Below are positions 36,077-45,529 of a DNA stretch of 64,000 nt, piece after piece. A program made the translations under genes and the position numbers. This DNA is from Spirosoma aureum. Lineage in GTDB: Bacteria > Bacteroidota > Bacteroidia > Cytophagales > Spirosomataceae. Within the stretch, counting starts at the first letter, position 1. Each line of letters begins with the position of its first letter. The stretch is taken from NCBI RefSeq assembly GCF_011604685.1, contig NZ_CP050063.1:2936501-3000500 (forward strand), given 5' to 3'. The notes beneath the pieces were generated by a model. It saw only the letters and a list, made by a program, of their open reading frames with translations. It did no database searches and was not told the DNA's origin.

Positions 36077-39000
36077 ATGATGTACTCTGTACGCGTATTC
36101 CGTGCCTTACTGATCAGTTTGCTGCTGGCAGGAGGCCGTCCCGGACTGGCACAATTTGTGGCAACGGCCAAAGCTTTTCCTAGAACGACCCATCAGGTCG
36201 AACGCCCTCAGACCCAACAGCTGCGAGAGGTGTTGAATCAGTTTAAAATTCGTTATCAGGTTGATATTCTGTTTGAAGATCGGCTGGTAAGCGACCAACT
36301 GGTCAATCCCGGCGTAATTGATCTGTCGGCTTCGCTGGAAAAAAACCTGACGAAACTGTTAAAGCCACAGGGGCTTCGCTTCTCGAAAGTAAAAACCGGC
36401 GTCTATGTCGTACTGGAAGAGAATAAATCCAGAAAACAGACATCGATGGCGGACATCAATACGTTGCCAACGGCTGTGGCAGCGTCTAACGAACAACCGC
36501 AGTCAGTGCAGTTGGGGCAGTTCCAGCCCAAAGAATTGACACTAACTACTGTTGATCAGACAATAAACGGGCGGGTTACCGACGGCACGACAAGTAATGG
36601 CCTGCCCGGAGTGAGTGTGGTTGTGAAGGGAACAAGCCGGGGTACCACAACCGATGGCGAAGGAAATTACCGGGTTAATGTACCAGATCAGAATACCGGC
36701 AGTAATTTGACACTCGTTTTTTCCTTCATTGGTTACGCCACGCAGGAAGTAGTTGTCGGGAATCGGAGTTCGGTGAATGTAGCCTTGGTCAGCGACGACA
36801 AAACCCTGAATGAGGTTGTGGTTGTGGGTTATGGTACCCAAAATCGGCGTGAGTTAACCGGTTCTGTAGCTTCGCTTCAAACACAAACCATTAAAGATCA
36901 GCCCGTAACGAACGTAGTTGAAGGGCTTACTGGTCGAATGCCGGGTGTTTTGGTTCAGCAGAATACAGGAGCTCCGGGTAACGCACCTTCCATAAAAGTG
37001 CGTGGGTTAGGGTCAATTAGCGCGGGTAATGGGCCGCTGGTGGTCGTCGATGGACAGCCACTGAATTCGGGTGGACTAACCAATGCCGGTGGTCTAAACC
37101 AACTGAATCCGAATGATATTGAGAAGATCGACGTGCTCAAAGATGCGTCGGCAACAGCTATTTATGGGTCGCGCGGATCAAATGGCGTAGTAATGGTCAC
37201 GACCAAACGGGGGAAATCGGGGCAAAGCCGGATCAATTTCGATTACTATACCGGTACGCAGCAGGTGAGCAAGAAAATGGATATGCTCAATGCACAGCAG
37301 TTTGCGGAGTATTCAAAAGAAGCCTTCAATACGGCTTATCTGGAGCGCGTTCCGGGCGCAAAAATTACCGATCCGAACAGTGCCCGCCCCGCCCTGCTAC
37401 GCTATCGGTATCCAAGGGGTGAATTTCCGGGCGCGAATTTCGACGATCCGACCAGCTTAACGTCCTACGATTATCAGGATATGATTTTCCGGAAAGCGCC
37501 CATCAGCAACTACCAGTTGTCGGCATCGGGAGGTACTGAAAAAGTACAGTATTTTATCTCCGGAAATTACCTGAAACAGGATGGGATCATTAAAAAGTCG
37601 GGAATTGACCGTTATACGGTTCGTTCGAACATTGATGCACAACTCTCTTCCAAACTTAAAGTTGGCTTGAGTTTCAGTCCCTCGTTCATGGCCGAAAATC
37701 GGGTCAACTCCGATGGTCACTGGGCCAGCAATGGGGTTATCAACGCGGCCCTTTCGCTACCACCGTTTATGCCCATCTATCAGGCAAACGGCATAACCTA
37801 CAACTCTCAGGCATTCTACGCGGCCCCCTACGACTGGCCCGGCATTACCAATCCGGTTGCCAATATCACCGAGGTCGATAACCGCGTAACGCAGCTTCGG
37901 TTGCTGGGTAACGCATATGCTGAACTATCGATCTGGAAAACACTCCGCTACCGGGGAACCATTGGGGGCGATCTGAACTACCTTCGCCAGAATCAGTATC
38001 AGACATCGGCAATACCCCTGAACCAGTTGCTGCCGCCAAACGTAAGCACCGGTTCGGCCTATACCAATCAGAACATCAACTGGGTCACAAACCATACGCT
38101 GAGCTACACGCTCGATCTGGGAACAACCCACCATCTGGATGCCCTGGTTGGTCTGGAGTCGCAGCGCAACGATTATGAAGAGAGCCGAGTGAATGCCAAT
38201 AACTTCCCCAATGATATTGTTCGCTCGGTCAATGCAGGTACCATAATAGGGGGAACTTCCTACCGGGATCAGTGGTCGCTGGCATCCTATTTTGCCCGCG
38301 TCACCTACAGCTACAAAGACCGGTATCTATTCAATGCCTCGGTTCGGAGGGATGGTTCATCGCGGTTTGGGCAAACCAGCCGTTTCGGTACGTTCCCATC
38401 GGCTTCTGTTGGCTGGCGGGTCATTGAAGAGCCGTTTATGAAAGCGGTGCCCCTGATTTCGGAACTGAAACTGCGGGCCAGCTATGGCTTATCGGGTAAT
38501 AATGCGTTCCGGAACAACGACGGCTCTACGAACAACTACCCGGCCATTGGTGTGCTGAGTAAAGACAATTATGTATTGGGTAGTGCACTGGCAAACGGTC
38601 TGGCCACCAGCAGTATTGCCAATCCACAACTGAGCTGGGAAAAGAGTCGGCAGACGGATGTTGGCCTCGATCTGGGATTCTTTCAGAACCGCATTCTGTT
38701 GACGGTGGATTATTACAAACGCATCACTACCGATTTATTGCTCGAAGTTCAGGTGCCAACACTAACCGGTTTCTCAACGGCCGTTCGGAACATTGGGCAG
38801 GTTGAAAATAAGGGAATGGAGTTTGCCTTGTCGACCCGGAATATCAATGGATCGGGCGCGGGTGCCTTTACCTGGACAACGGATCTGAATATTTCCTTCA
38901 ACCGGAACAAAGTGCTGGCACTCGGACCCACGGGTGATCCGATCCGGAGCGGCACCGGTGTGGGCGAAACCAATATCACCGTTATCGGTCAACCACTGGG

Positions 39001-39667
39001 GAGTTTCTTTGGTTACAGACAGTTGGGCATTTTCCGCGATCAGACCGATCTAGATAGTTATCCGCACTTTGCCGATAGCCGACCCGGTGATGTGAAATTT
39101 GAGGATGTGAACGGGGATAAAAAGATCGATGCAAATGACCGGACAACGATCGGCAATAACCAGCCTGATTTTATCTACGGTATCACCAACTCATTGTCAT
39201 TCAAAGGATTCGATCTGAATATTGTTGCGCAGGGCGTTCAGGGCGGTCAGATTCTGAACCTTTCCCGCCGATTCTACGAGAACCTGGAAGGGAATGCCAA
39301 CGAGCTAACGACCGTACTAGGTCGCTGGCGTTCTCCGCAGGAACCTGGCGATGGTGTAACCCCACGGGCCAATACGCGCTCAACGGGTAACAACAACCAA
39401 GTGTCGAGCCGCTGGGTAGAAAGTGCGACCTATTTCCGGATTCGGAATATCACCCTGGGCTATAACGTGCCGCGGCCTTTCCTGCAAAAAATTAAAGTAC
39501 AGTCGTTGCGGGTCTATGCTGGTGTGCAGAACGCCCTTACTGTTTCGAAATACCTGGCCTACAATCCGGAAGTGAGCGGCTACGAAGGGCCACTGACGGG
39601 CGGTGTCGATTACGGATCGTATCCGTTGGCGCGTACCTATACCATTGGCTTAAACCTGGGCTTTTAA
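36077..39667 (+). CDS. SusC/RagA-type transporter with STN signalling domain
   Basis: A 1196-residue TonB-linked outer membrane porin with an N-terminal signal peptide and an STN (secretin/TonB N-terminal) domain (about 48-115, LREVLNQFKIRYQVDILFED and FSKVKTGVYVVLEE) that contacts FecR. A carboxypeptidase-regulatory-like domain (about 163-255), a plug (NEVVVVGYGTQNRRELTG, IKVRGLGSISAGNGPLVVVD) and the barrel follow, ending GLNLGF. SusD starts 18 bases downstream. Substrate binding is probably a glycan given the adjoining hydrolases. Confidence 0.97.
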   Translation: MMYSVRVFRALLISLLLAGGRPGLAQFVATAKAFPRTTHQVERPQTQQLREVLNQFKIRYQVDILFEDRLVSDQLVNPGVIDLSASLEKNLTKLLKPQGLRFSKVKTGVYVVLEENKSRKQTSMADINTLPTAVAASNEQPQSVQLGQFQPKELTLTTVDQTINGRVTDGTTSNGLPGVSVVVKGTSRGTTTDGEGNYRVNVPDQNTGSNLTLVFSFIGYATQEVVVGNRSSVNVALVSDDKTLNEVVVVGYGTQNRRELTGSVASLQTQTIKDQPVTNVVEGLTGRMPGVLVQQNTGAPGNAPSIKVRGLGSISAGNGPLVVVDGQPLNSGGLTNAGGLNQLNPNDIEKIDVLKDASATAIYGSRGSNGVVMVTTKRGKSGQSRINFDYYTGTQQVSKKMDMLNAQQFAEYSKEAFNTAYLERVPGAKITDPNSARPALLRYRYPRGEFPGANFDDPTSLTSYDYQDMIFRKAPISNYQLSASGGTEKVQYFISGNYLKQDGIIKKSGIDRYTVRSNIDAQLSSKLKVGLSFSPSFMAENRVNSDGHWASNGVINAALSLPPFMPIYQANGITYNSQAFYAAPYDWPGITNPVANITEVDNRVTQLRLLGNAYAELSIWKTLRYRGTIGGDLNYLRQNQYQTSAIPLNQLLPPNVSTGSAYTNQNINWVTNHTLSYTLDLGTTHHLDALVGLESQRNDYEESRVNANNFPNDIVRSVNAGTIIGGTSYRDQWSLASYFARVTYSYKDRYLFNASVRRDGSSRFGQTSRFGTFPSASVGWRVIEEPFMKAVPLISELKLRASYGLSGNNAFRNNDGSTNNYPAIGVLSKDNYVLGSALANGLATSSIANPQLSWEKSRQTDVGLDLGFFQNRILLTVDYYKRITTDLLLEVQVPTLTGFSTAVRNIGQVENKGMEFALSTRNINGSGAGAFTWTTDLNISFNRNKVLALGPTGDPIRSGTGVGETNITVIGQPLGSFFGYRQLGIFRDQTDLDSYPHFADSRPGDVKFEDVNGDKKIDANDRTTIGNNQPDFIYGITNSLSFKGFDLNIVAQGVQGGQILNLSRRFYENLEGNANELTTVLGRWRSPQEPGDGVTPRANTRSTGNNNQVSSRWVESATYFRIRNITLGYNVPRPFLQKIKVQSLRVYAGVQNALTVSKYLAYNPEVSGYEGPLTGGVDYGSYPLARTYTIGLNLGF

Positions 39668-39685
39668 TCCTTCTTCCTGATCATC

Positions 39686-41119
39686 ATGAAAACAAAATAT
39701 ATCCTTGCTGGTCTGCTAATGCTAAGCCTGACAGCCTGCAAAGAGCAGTTTCTGGATCTGTCACCGGTTTCTGCGGTTGGTACCTCTACTTTTTTCAAGA
39801 CCCAGTCCGACGTGCTAACAGCCCTGAACGGCGCTTATGGAGCGTTGCAGTTCAACGGGCAGTATGGGCAACTGTATGTCGTTTCGGAGATCCCATCCGA
39901 CGACACCAGCCCGGTTTTGTCGGGATCAGTAACAGACCAGGATGAGTTTGATAAATTCTACGTCCGGACGACAAACCCCTACACCCTGGCCCGCTGGAAT
40001 GATGGCTATAAGGGTATTTATCGGGCTAACGCCGTGATCGAACGGATCGGCGGGGTTACGATGGACGAAACACTCAAAAAACGCATTGTTGGTGAAGCCA
40101 AATTTTTGCGGGCGCTGATGTATTTCAACCTCGTACGCGTTTTTGGTGATGTTCCGCTGGTGTTGACCGAGATTACAGATCCCCTACAAGGTTACGAATA
40201 TGGCCGGACTCCGGTTGCTGATGTATACACCCAGATCATCAAAGATTTGAGCGATGCCGAAGCGGTTCTCTCGGTTAGCTATACCGGAGCCGATGTGGGC
40301 CGCGCCACCGCGGGAGCCGCCAAGAGCTTGCTGGGCAAAGTATATCTGACTCAAAAGCGGTATGCTGATGCGGTTACCAAACTGAAGGAAGTGATTGATA
40401 AGGCTACCTATTCCCTGTTGCCTAACTATGCCGATCTGTTTAAAGCGGCCAATAAAAACAGCAAAGAGTCGGTATTTGAAGTACAATACAAGAAAGGGAA
40501 TATTGGCGAAGGAAGCCCCTTTGCTAACTCGTATGCGCCCGAAAATTCGGGTAATGCCGTGATTACGTTTGGCGGAGGAGGCAATAATCACCCAACCCCC
40601 GATCTGGATAATAGCTACGAAACCGGCGATCCCCGCCGGAATGTCTCGATGGCCAGTAGCTACGTGAACACGAGCGGGGTTAAGATCGATTACTATTACA
40701 TCAAAAAATACGCTGATCCACCGGTTGTTAACGGTGATTCAGACGATAACTGGTATGTGCTGCGCTATGCCGATGTGTTGCTGATGTATGCCGAAGCGCT
40801 GAACGAAACCAGTAAAACTGCCGAGGCATTACCCTATCTGAATCAGGTACGGAAGCGGGTTGGGCTGGCCGACAAAGCCATTACCGCCCAGGCCGATCTG
40901 CGACTGGCTATCGAGCAGGAACGACGGGTCGAACTGGCCTTTGAAGGGCATCGTTGGTTCGATATCGTTCGTACAGGAAGAGCATTGCCGATCCTACAGG
41001 CTAAAGCAACGTCGATTGGTATCAAAACGGCTTTGACGGAGAATAATCTGGTATTCCCAATTCCCCAAAGTCAGATCGATATAAACCCGACCAAGATCAA
41101 GCAAAACCCTGGTTATTAG
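39686..41119 (+). CDS. SusD/RagB-type surface lipoprotein
   Basis: A 477-residue SusD homologue that forms the lid of the SusC channel. The lipoprotein signal ends at LSLTACKEQFLDLSP (Cys about 18). TPR-like helices (LNGAYGALQFNGQY, YRANAVIERIGG, LKRIVGEAKFLRALMYFNLV) and the characteristic C-terminal stretches VLRYADVLLMYAEALNE and ERRVELAFEGHRWFDIVRTG are intact, ending in INPTKIKQNPGY. Surface-exposed and paired with the upstream transporter. Confidence 0.97.
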   Translation: MKTKYILAGLLMLSLTACKEQFLDLSPVSAVGTSTFFKTQSDVLTALNGAYGALQFNGQYGQLYVVSEIPSDDTSPVLSGSVTDQDEFDKFYVRTTNPYTLARWNDGYKGIYRANAVIERIGGVTMDETLKKRIVGEAKFLRALMYFNLVRVFGDVPLVLTEITDPLQGYEYGRTPVADVYTQIIKDLSDAEAVLSVSYTGADVGRATAGAAKSLLGKVYLTQKRYADAVTKLKEVIDKATYSLLPNYADLFKAANKNSKESVFEVQYKKGNIGEGSPFANSYAPENSGNAVITFGGGGNNHPTPDLDNSYETGDPRRNVSMASSYVNTSGVKIDYYYIKKYADPPVVNGDSDDNWYVLRYADVLLMYAEALNETSKTAEALPYLNQVRKRVGLADKAITAQADLRLAIEQERRVELAFEGHRWFDIVRTGRALPILQAKATSIGIKTALTENNLVFPIPQSQIDINPTKIKQNPGY

Positions 41120-41143
41120 CCCCTGAATAGGTCGGGAGGAGGT

Positions 41144-41179
41144 AACGACTGCCATAACTTAACCGTCATGGCAGTCGTT
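41144..41179 (+). terminator. Hairpin after the SusD gene
   Basis: Perfect 12-bp arms at 41144-41155 and 41168-41179 with a 12-base loop, 24 bases after the SusD stop. The following GCTTTATC is only a weak T-tract. It may attenuate rather than stop transcription into the hydrolase genes. Confidence 0.5.
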
Positions 41180-41259
41180 GCTTTATCTCGCCGGGCGTGT
41201 TGCCGGATGAGTAGTCTCTGCCCCAACTTATTCTTTCTCGGAGAAACAGACGATTGAAA

Positions 41260-42423
41260 ATGGATAATTTGCCGAGCTTTAAACGATTATTGATTGCAGT
41301 TCTGAGTGTAACTCTACTCGTTGGAACGGGATTTGCCAATGTGCCCAAAGAAAAAGGTCGAAAAGCCATCCCGATGCGCCGAAATGGGGTTCGTGATGAA
41401 GTTTTTTCTCCGAAATACATTAAAGATGTCCTCCTGAAAACAACGCAGTGGCAATTGCAGCATCCCAAGCACAGCCCAACTGACTGGACCAATGGGGCGT
41501 TCTATGCAGGTATTTTTGCCGCTTATGAAACCACAAAATCGCCACTGATTCTGGACTCATTGATGGCGATCGGTGAACGAAATCAGTGGCGTCCCGGCAA
41601 ACGCTTCGATCATGCCGATGATATAGCGGTTTGTCAGATGTATATTGATTTGTACCGGCTTAAAAAAGATCGGCGAATGATTCAGCCGACGATCGATACG
41701 GTCCAGAAAATGCAAAAAGTGACAGGGCCCGAACTTGCCAAACATGGACAGACCTGGTGGTGGTGTGATGCCTTATTTATGGCTCCACCCGTTCTGGCAA
41801 AATTGAGTACGACGTTAAACGACCCTGCCTATAATACCTTCTCGGATTCGTTGTTCAAACAGACCTATACTCTTCTTTACAACCGGCAGGAGCATTTGTT
41901 TGCCCGCGACGCCAATTACTTGGTCGATGCAAACGGTGTTGGAAAGAAAGAAGCAAACGGTCAGAAAATTTTCTGGTCGAGGGGCAATGGCTGGGTTATG
42001 GGCGGTCTGGTGCGCGTTTTGGAGGAGCTTCCCGCCAAACACCCAAGCCGAGCTTTTTATCTGACCTTATATCGGCAGATGAGTGAACGCCTGCTGGCGC
42101 TTCAGCAAGCCGACGGATTGTGGCGAGCCAGTTTGCTGGACCCGGCCGCCTATCCGGGTGGCGAAGCGAGTGGTTCCGGTTTCGATTGCTATGCCCTTGC
42201 CTGGGGAATCAATCAGGGAATTCTGCCGAAGAAAACCTACCAGCCCGCTGTTGAAAAAGCATGGGTAGCGTTAACAAAGCTTGTTTCGCCCGAAGGCCGG
42301 GTAGGGTGGGTGCAGCCCATCGGTGGAGATCCCCGGCGTAATTTCAGCGAAGACAGTTGGGAGGTTTACGGTACGGGTGCTTTTCTGCTGGCCGGTTCAC
42401 AAATTATCAAGTTAAAACCGTAG
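41260..42423 (+). CDS. GH88/GH105-type unsaturated uronyl hydrolase
   Basis: A 387-residue (alpha/alpha)6-barrel enzyme with a signal peptide (about 1-27). The catalytic acidic residues lie in RFDHADDIAVCQMY and near TWWWCDALFMAPP; ILWSRGNGW-like IFWSRGNGWVMGGL is also typical. Members remove 4,5-unsaturated uronic acid left by polysaccharide lyases (GH105: rhamnogalacturonan; GH88: glycosaminoglycan). The start at ATG 41260 is preferred to the TTG at 41254. No lyase is present in the window, so the substrate is uncertain. Confidence 0.9.
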   Translation: MDNLPSFKRLLIAVLSVTLLVGTGFANVPKEKGRKAIPMRRNGVRDEVFSPKYIKDVLLKTTQWQLQHPKHSPTDWTNGAFYAGIFAAYETTKSPLILDSLMAIGERNQWRPGKRFDHADDIAVCQMYIDLYRLKKDRRMIQPTIDTVQKMQKVTGPELAKHGQTWWWCDALFMAPPVLAKLSTTLNDPAYNTFSDSLFKQTYTLLYNRQEHLFARDANYLVDANGVGKKEANGQKIFWSRGNGWVMGGLVRVLEELPAKHPSRAFYLTLYRQMSERLLALQQADGLWRASLLDPAAYPGGEASGSGFDCYALAWGINQGILPKKTYQPAVEKAWVALTKLVSPEGRVGWVQPIGGDPRRNFSEDSWEVYGTGAFLLAGSQIIKLKP

Positions 42424-42461
42424 AGATGCCTTACGGAAGCGGCAAGGTATCACGTCTCTAC
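42420..42461. repeat. Imperfect GTAGAGA inverted repeat
   Basis: GTAGAGA at 42420-42426 and TCTCTAC at 42455-42461 flank a GC-rich interior with a CCTT/AAGG pair. It overlaps the stop of the hydrolase gene and resembles small dispersed GTAGAGAC inverted repeats of Bacteroidota genomes. It could work as a terminator or be a short mobile repeat. Confidence 0.4.
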
Positions 42462-42504
42462 AGAAATGGTTAGTATGACCTTGTTTAGCTTAAGCCAACA
42501 TCAT

Positions 42505-44805
42505 ATGCGTAAAATTCTCTTCCTGTTTCTGCTGGCGGGACCACTCTTTGCCCAGACAAAACAGCCGGTCGATTATGTTAATCCGCTGATTGGTTCAGCA
42601 CCCAGTCAGACACCAACTGCCAAGCGGCATAGCGAAGCGGGGAGTGAACTGAAAGGGCAGATTGCTCCTGCCATCGGGCGACCGCATGCCATGACAACCT
42701 GGACACCGCAGACACAGGCAACAGAAACAAAGTGCATTGCTCCCTACTATTACAACGATCCCAAAATCAACGGGTTTCGCGGAACCCACTGGCTCAATGG
42801 CAGTTGCGTTCAGGATTATGGTAGCGTCACGATTATGCCAGTTTCCGGAAAACTCGCGTTACGTCCGGCTGAACGAGGGTCGCACTTTGATCACAAAACC
42901 GAAACGGTTACTCCTGCTTATTACGATGTTCGGTTAACAGACTCGAATATTTGGGCAGAGTTGTCGGCGCATACGCGGGCGGGACTGTTGCAGTTTACGT
43001 TTGGTAAGGGTGGCGACAACGCTATTCTTGTTGAGCCGAACAGCGATGAAGGGGAAGGATATGTCGAAATTCATCCTGAACGGAACGAGATCGTAGGCTA
43101 CAATCCGGCTCATCGAATCTATCAGGGTGCCGGGCAATCGGCAGGTTTTAGTGGCCATTTTGTAGTGCAGTTCGACCGGCCGCTCACCACCTTCGGGACC
43201 TGGACAAATTATGAACCATCGGCCGGGTCGAAACAGGCCAAAGGAGCCGGCAGAAAAGAGTCCATTGGCGCTTATGTTCGCTGGAATCTGAAACCGGGCG
43301 AAGTTGTTCGTGTTCGGGTTGGAACGTCGTTCGTGAGCGAGGACGGAGCACGAAAAAACCTGCAAACCGAACTGCCTGACTGGAATCTCGCCCGCGTTCG
43401 CCAGCAAACGGAGGCAGCCTGGAATGGCGAACTTGGCCGGATGCAGGCTACGGGGCGCGATACGGATAAGACCATGTTTTACACGGCTCTTTATCATGCG
43501 AATCTGACCCCCCGCATCTTCTCGGATAGCGACGGAGCCTATCCTGGTTTTGCGGATGATACGGCCATTCACAAGGCCAGCGGCTTCGACTATTATTGTG
43601 ATTTTAGCCTTTGGGATACCTTTCGGGCCTGTCAGCCGCTGCAAAATCTGCTGAATCCGAAACGGTCGGGCGATATGATGCAATCACTGGTGAAAAAGGC
43701 CGAACAGGGCGGATGGATGCCTATTTTTCCATGCTGGAATAGCTATACTGCGGCCATGATCGGCGATCATGCACAATCGGCTATTGCCGATGCTTACAGC
43801 AAAGGAGTCAGGAATTTTGATGTAAAAGCGGCTTATAAGTACCTGCGTAAAAACGCGTTTGATGTAAACAGTGATCCCAAAAGCTACGAAGCCGGTAAAG
43901 GGCGACGAGCGTTGGCATCCTACCTTCAATACCAGTACATTCCGCTTGAAGATTCGGTCTGGCAGGCATTTCACAAGCGGGAACAGGTTTCGCGAACCCT
44001 CGAATATGCATACGATGACTTTTGCCTTGGCCAACTCGCGAAAGCGCTTGGTCAAACGAGCGATGCCACTACCCTGAATCAGCGTGCCCGAAACTACCGG
44101 AATGTACTGGATCCCGCGACGGGCTATGTACGTGGACGTTATGCAGATGGACAATGGATTGCCAAATTTGATCCATTTGCGTTGCGCGTATCGTTTATTA
44201 CCGAAGGTTCGCCCGCTCAGTACACATTTTTTGTGCCGCAGGATGTGCAGGGAATTGCCAAACTCGTTGGCGGACGGGAGCGGTTCGTGGCCAAACTGGA
44301 TACCCTGTTTAACGACGGGCGCTACTGGCATGGTAATGAACCGAATAACCAGATTTCGTACCTCTATGCCTTTGCTGGCGCTCCTTACAAAACACAGGCT
44401 CGCGTTCGTCAGCTTGTTCAGGACGAATACGATACGTCGCCGGGGGGGCTGAGCGGCAATGAAGATGGTGGACAAATGTCGGCTTGGCTGGTGTTTAGTA
44501 TGGCGGGACTGTATCCGGTATGTCCCGGAACGCCGTATTACGTGCTGGGTAGCCCGACGCTTGATGCTGTAACGATCAGGCCGGGGGCTGGCAACGCTTC
44601 ATTTACAATCAAAGCGCTGGCTAATTCTCCTCAAAATGTCTATATCCAATCGGCTACGCTGAATGGAAAGTCTTTTAGTCGTACTTATCTGACTCACAAT
44701 GAGCTAGTGAAGGGTGGAGAGTTGATTCTTCAGATGGGCCCTTTACCGAATAAAAATTGGGGAAATAGGCCTGAAGATGCCATGCCATCGGTTTTGCCGG
44801 AATAA
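42505..44805 (+). CDS. GH92-family alpha-mannosidase
   Basis: A 766-residue calcium-dependent exo-alpha-mannosidase (usually alpha-1,2) with a signal peptide (about 1-15, RKILFLFLLAGPLFA). The N-terminal beta-sandwich opens with YVNPLIGS; the (alpha/alpha)6 barrel holds DFSLWDTFRACQPL, GWMPIFPCWNSYTAAM, GNEPNNQISYLYAFAG and GGLSGNEDGGQMSAW, which carry the catalytic Glu/Asp residues. It starts at 42505, not the upstream ATG at 42466, because the signal peptide begins there. Together with the fucosidase it suggests action on mannose-rich glycans. Confidence 0.95.
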   Translation: MRKILFLFLLAGPLFAQTKQPVDYVNPLIGSAPSQTPTAKRHSEAGSELKGQIAPAIGRPHAMTTWTPQTQATETKCIAPYYYNDPKINGFRGTHWLNGSCVQDYGSVTIMPVSGKLALRPAERGSHFDHKTETVTPAYYDVRLTDSNIWAELSAHTRAGLLQFTFGKGGDNAILVEPNSDEGEGYVEIHPERNEIVGYNPAHRIYQGAGQSAGFSGHFVVQFDRPLTTFGTWTNYEPSAGSKQAKGAGRKESIGAYVRWNLKPGEVVRVRVGTSFVSEDGARKNLQTELPDWNLARVRQQTEAAWNGELGRMQATGRDTDKTMFYTALYHANLTPRIFSDSDGAYPGFADDTAIHKASGFDYYCDFSLWDTFRACQPLQNLLNPKRSGDMMQSLVKKAEQGGWMPIFPCWNSYTAAMIGDHAQSAIADAYSKGVRNFDVKAAYKYLRKNAFDVNSDPKSYEAGKGRRALASYLQYQYIPLEDSVWQAFHKREQVSRTLEYAYDDFCLGQLAKALGQTSDATTLNQRARNYRNVLDPATGYVRGRYADGQWIAKFDPFALRVSFITEGSPAQYTFFVPQDVQGIAKLVGGRERFVAKLDTLFNDGRYWHGNEPNNQISYLYAFAGAPYKTQARVRQLVQDEYDTSPGGLSGNEDGGQMSAWLVFSMAGLYPVCPGTPYYVLGSPTLDAVTIRPGAGNASFTIKALANSPQNVYIQSATLNGKSFSRTYLTHNELVKGGELILQMGPLPNKNWGNRPEDAMPSVLPE

Positions 44806-44910
44806 CTGTTAAGGGTCTTATTGAGATCAGACTGGAGAAAATCGCCCGCTGAAACCACAACAAAACCCCTACAGTTGCCTATTCAGGATACGAACTACAT
44901 TGTTTCTAAA

Positions 44911-45423
44911 TCACTTTACCGTAAAATCGACTTTTGCATTCCCCCACACCAGCGACACCACACCCTTGGGGGAAATCGTGAAGGCCATTTTTTCGGCGAA
45001 TTCTTTTGACTGTTTCACGGGTACATTGACCCGCAATATGTCTTCATCCTGTTTATAGGTGAAAGCGCCCCATTTGATGGTCTTGTTAATGATAATCGTC
45101 CATTCTTTTTCATTCGGAATGGTGAACAGCGCATAGCGGCCTTTGGCAAGTGGTTTACCTTCGAGCGTAACATTGTCCGAAAAGTCGATGGAAGTGGTTT
45201 CATTGGCACCCGTACGCCATACCTGCCCATAGGGAACGAGTTTCCCCCAGAGCTCCCGCCCTTTCACCGATGGCTGACTGTAGTTAATCGTGATGGTTTT
45301 ACCACCGACTGTCGCTTTAGCCTGTGCAGGTGGACTGGGTCGTTTGGCCGGATCGTCCTGAGCGTTGATCGTTAATGTGGCCAGGAGGCAGGTCAGGGTG
45401 AGCAGAAGTTGCTTTGCGTTCAT
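44911..45423 (-). CDS. DUF2911 secreted protein
   Basis: A 170-residue protein with a signal peptide (about 1-22, ending TINAQ) and a DUF2911 domain recognised by VKGRELWGKLVPYGQVWRTG, ANETTSIDFSDNV and GRYALFTIPNEKEWTIIINK. The family is frequent in Bacteroidota, secreted and of unknown function. The gene opposes its neighbours in the carbohydrate region, and its start overlaps a probable rightward promoter. Confidence 0.88.
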   Translation of the reverse strand: MNAKQLLLTLTCLLATLTINAQDDPAKRPSPPAQAKATVGGKTITINYSQPSVKGRELWGKLVPYGQVWRTGANETTSIDFSDNVTLEGKPLAKGRYALFTIPNEKEWTIIINKTIKWGAFTYKQDEDILRVNVPVKQSKEFAEKMAFTISPKGVVSLVWGNAKVDFTVK

Positions 45424-45429
45424 TTTGTT

Positions 45430-45437
45430 TATCTTTG
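45430..45437 (+). promoter_or_regulatory. Candidate promoter of the transmembrane regulator gene
   Basis: TATCTTTG (-7) with TTG at 45409-45411, 18 bases upstream, is a good Bacteroidetes promoter. It lies 92 bases before the ATG at 45530 and overlaps the start region of the divergent DUF2911 gene. Confidence 0.45.
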
Positions 45438-45529
45438 TTTAAAAACCTCACAAAGGTGTTCTGCCGGAGCTGAAATGAGGTGAGCAGGTGTTATTCATGT
45501 TTATTCAAGTGCGTTCACACTGATTAACA

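Noticed and set aside
42934..44475. Two long minus-strand reading frames (249 and 263 codons) opposite the GH92 gene
   Set aside because: They lie entirely antisense to a gene with clear family motifs, have no recognisable domains, and follow from its codon bias.
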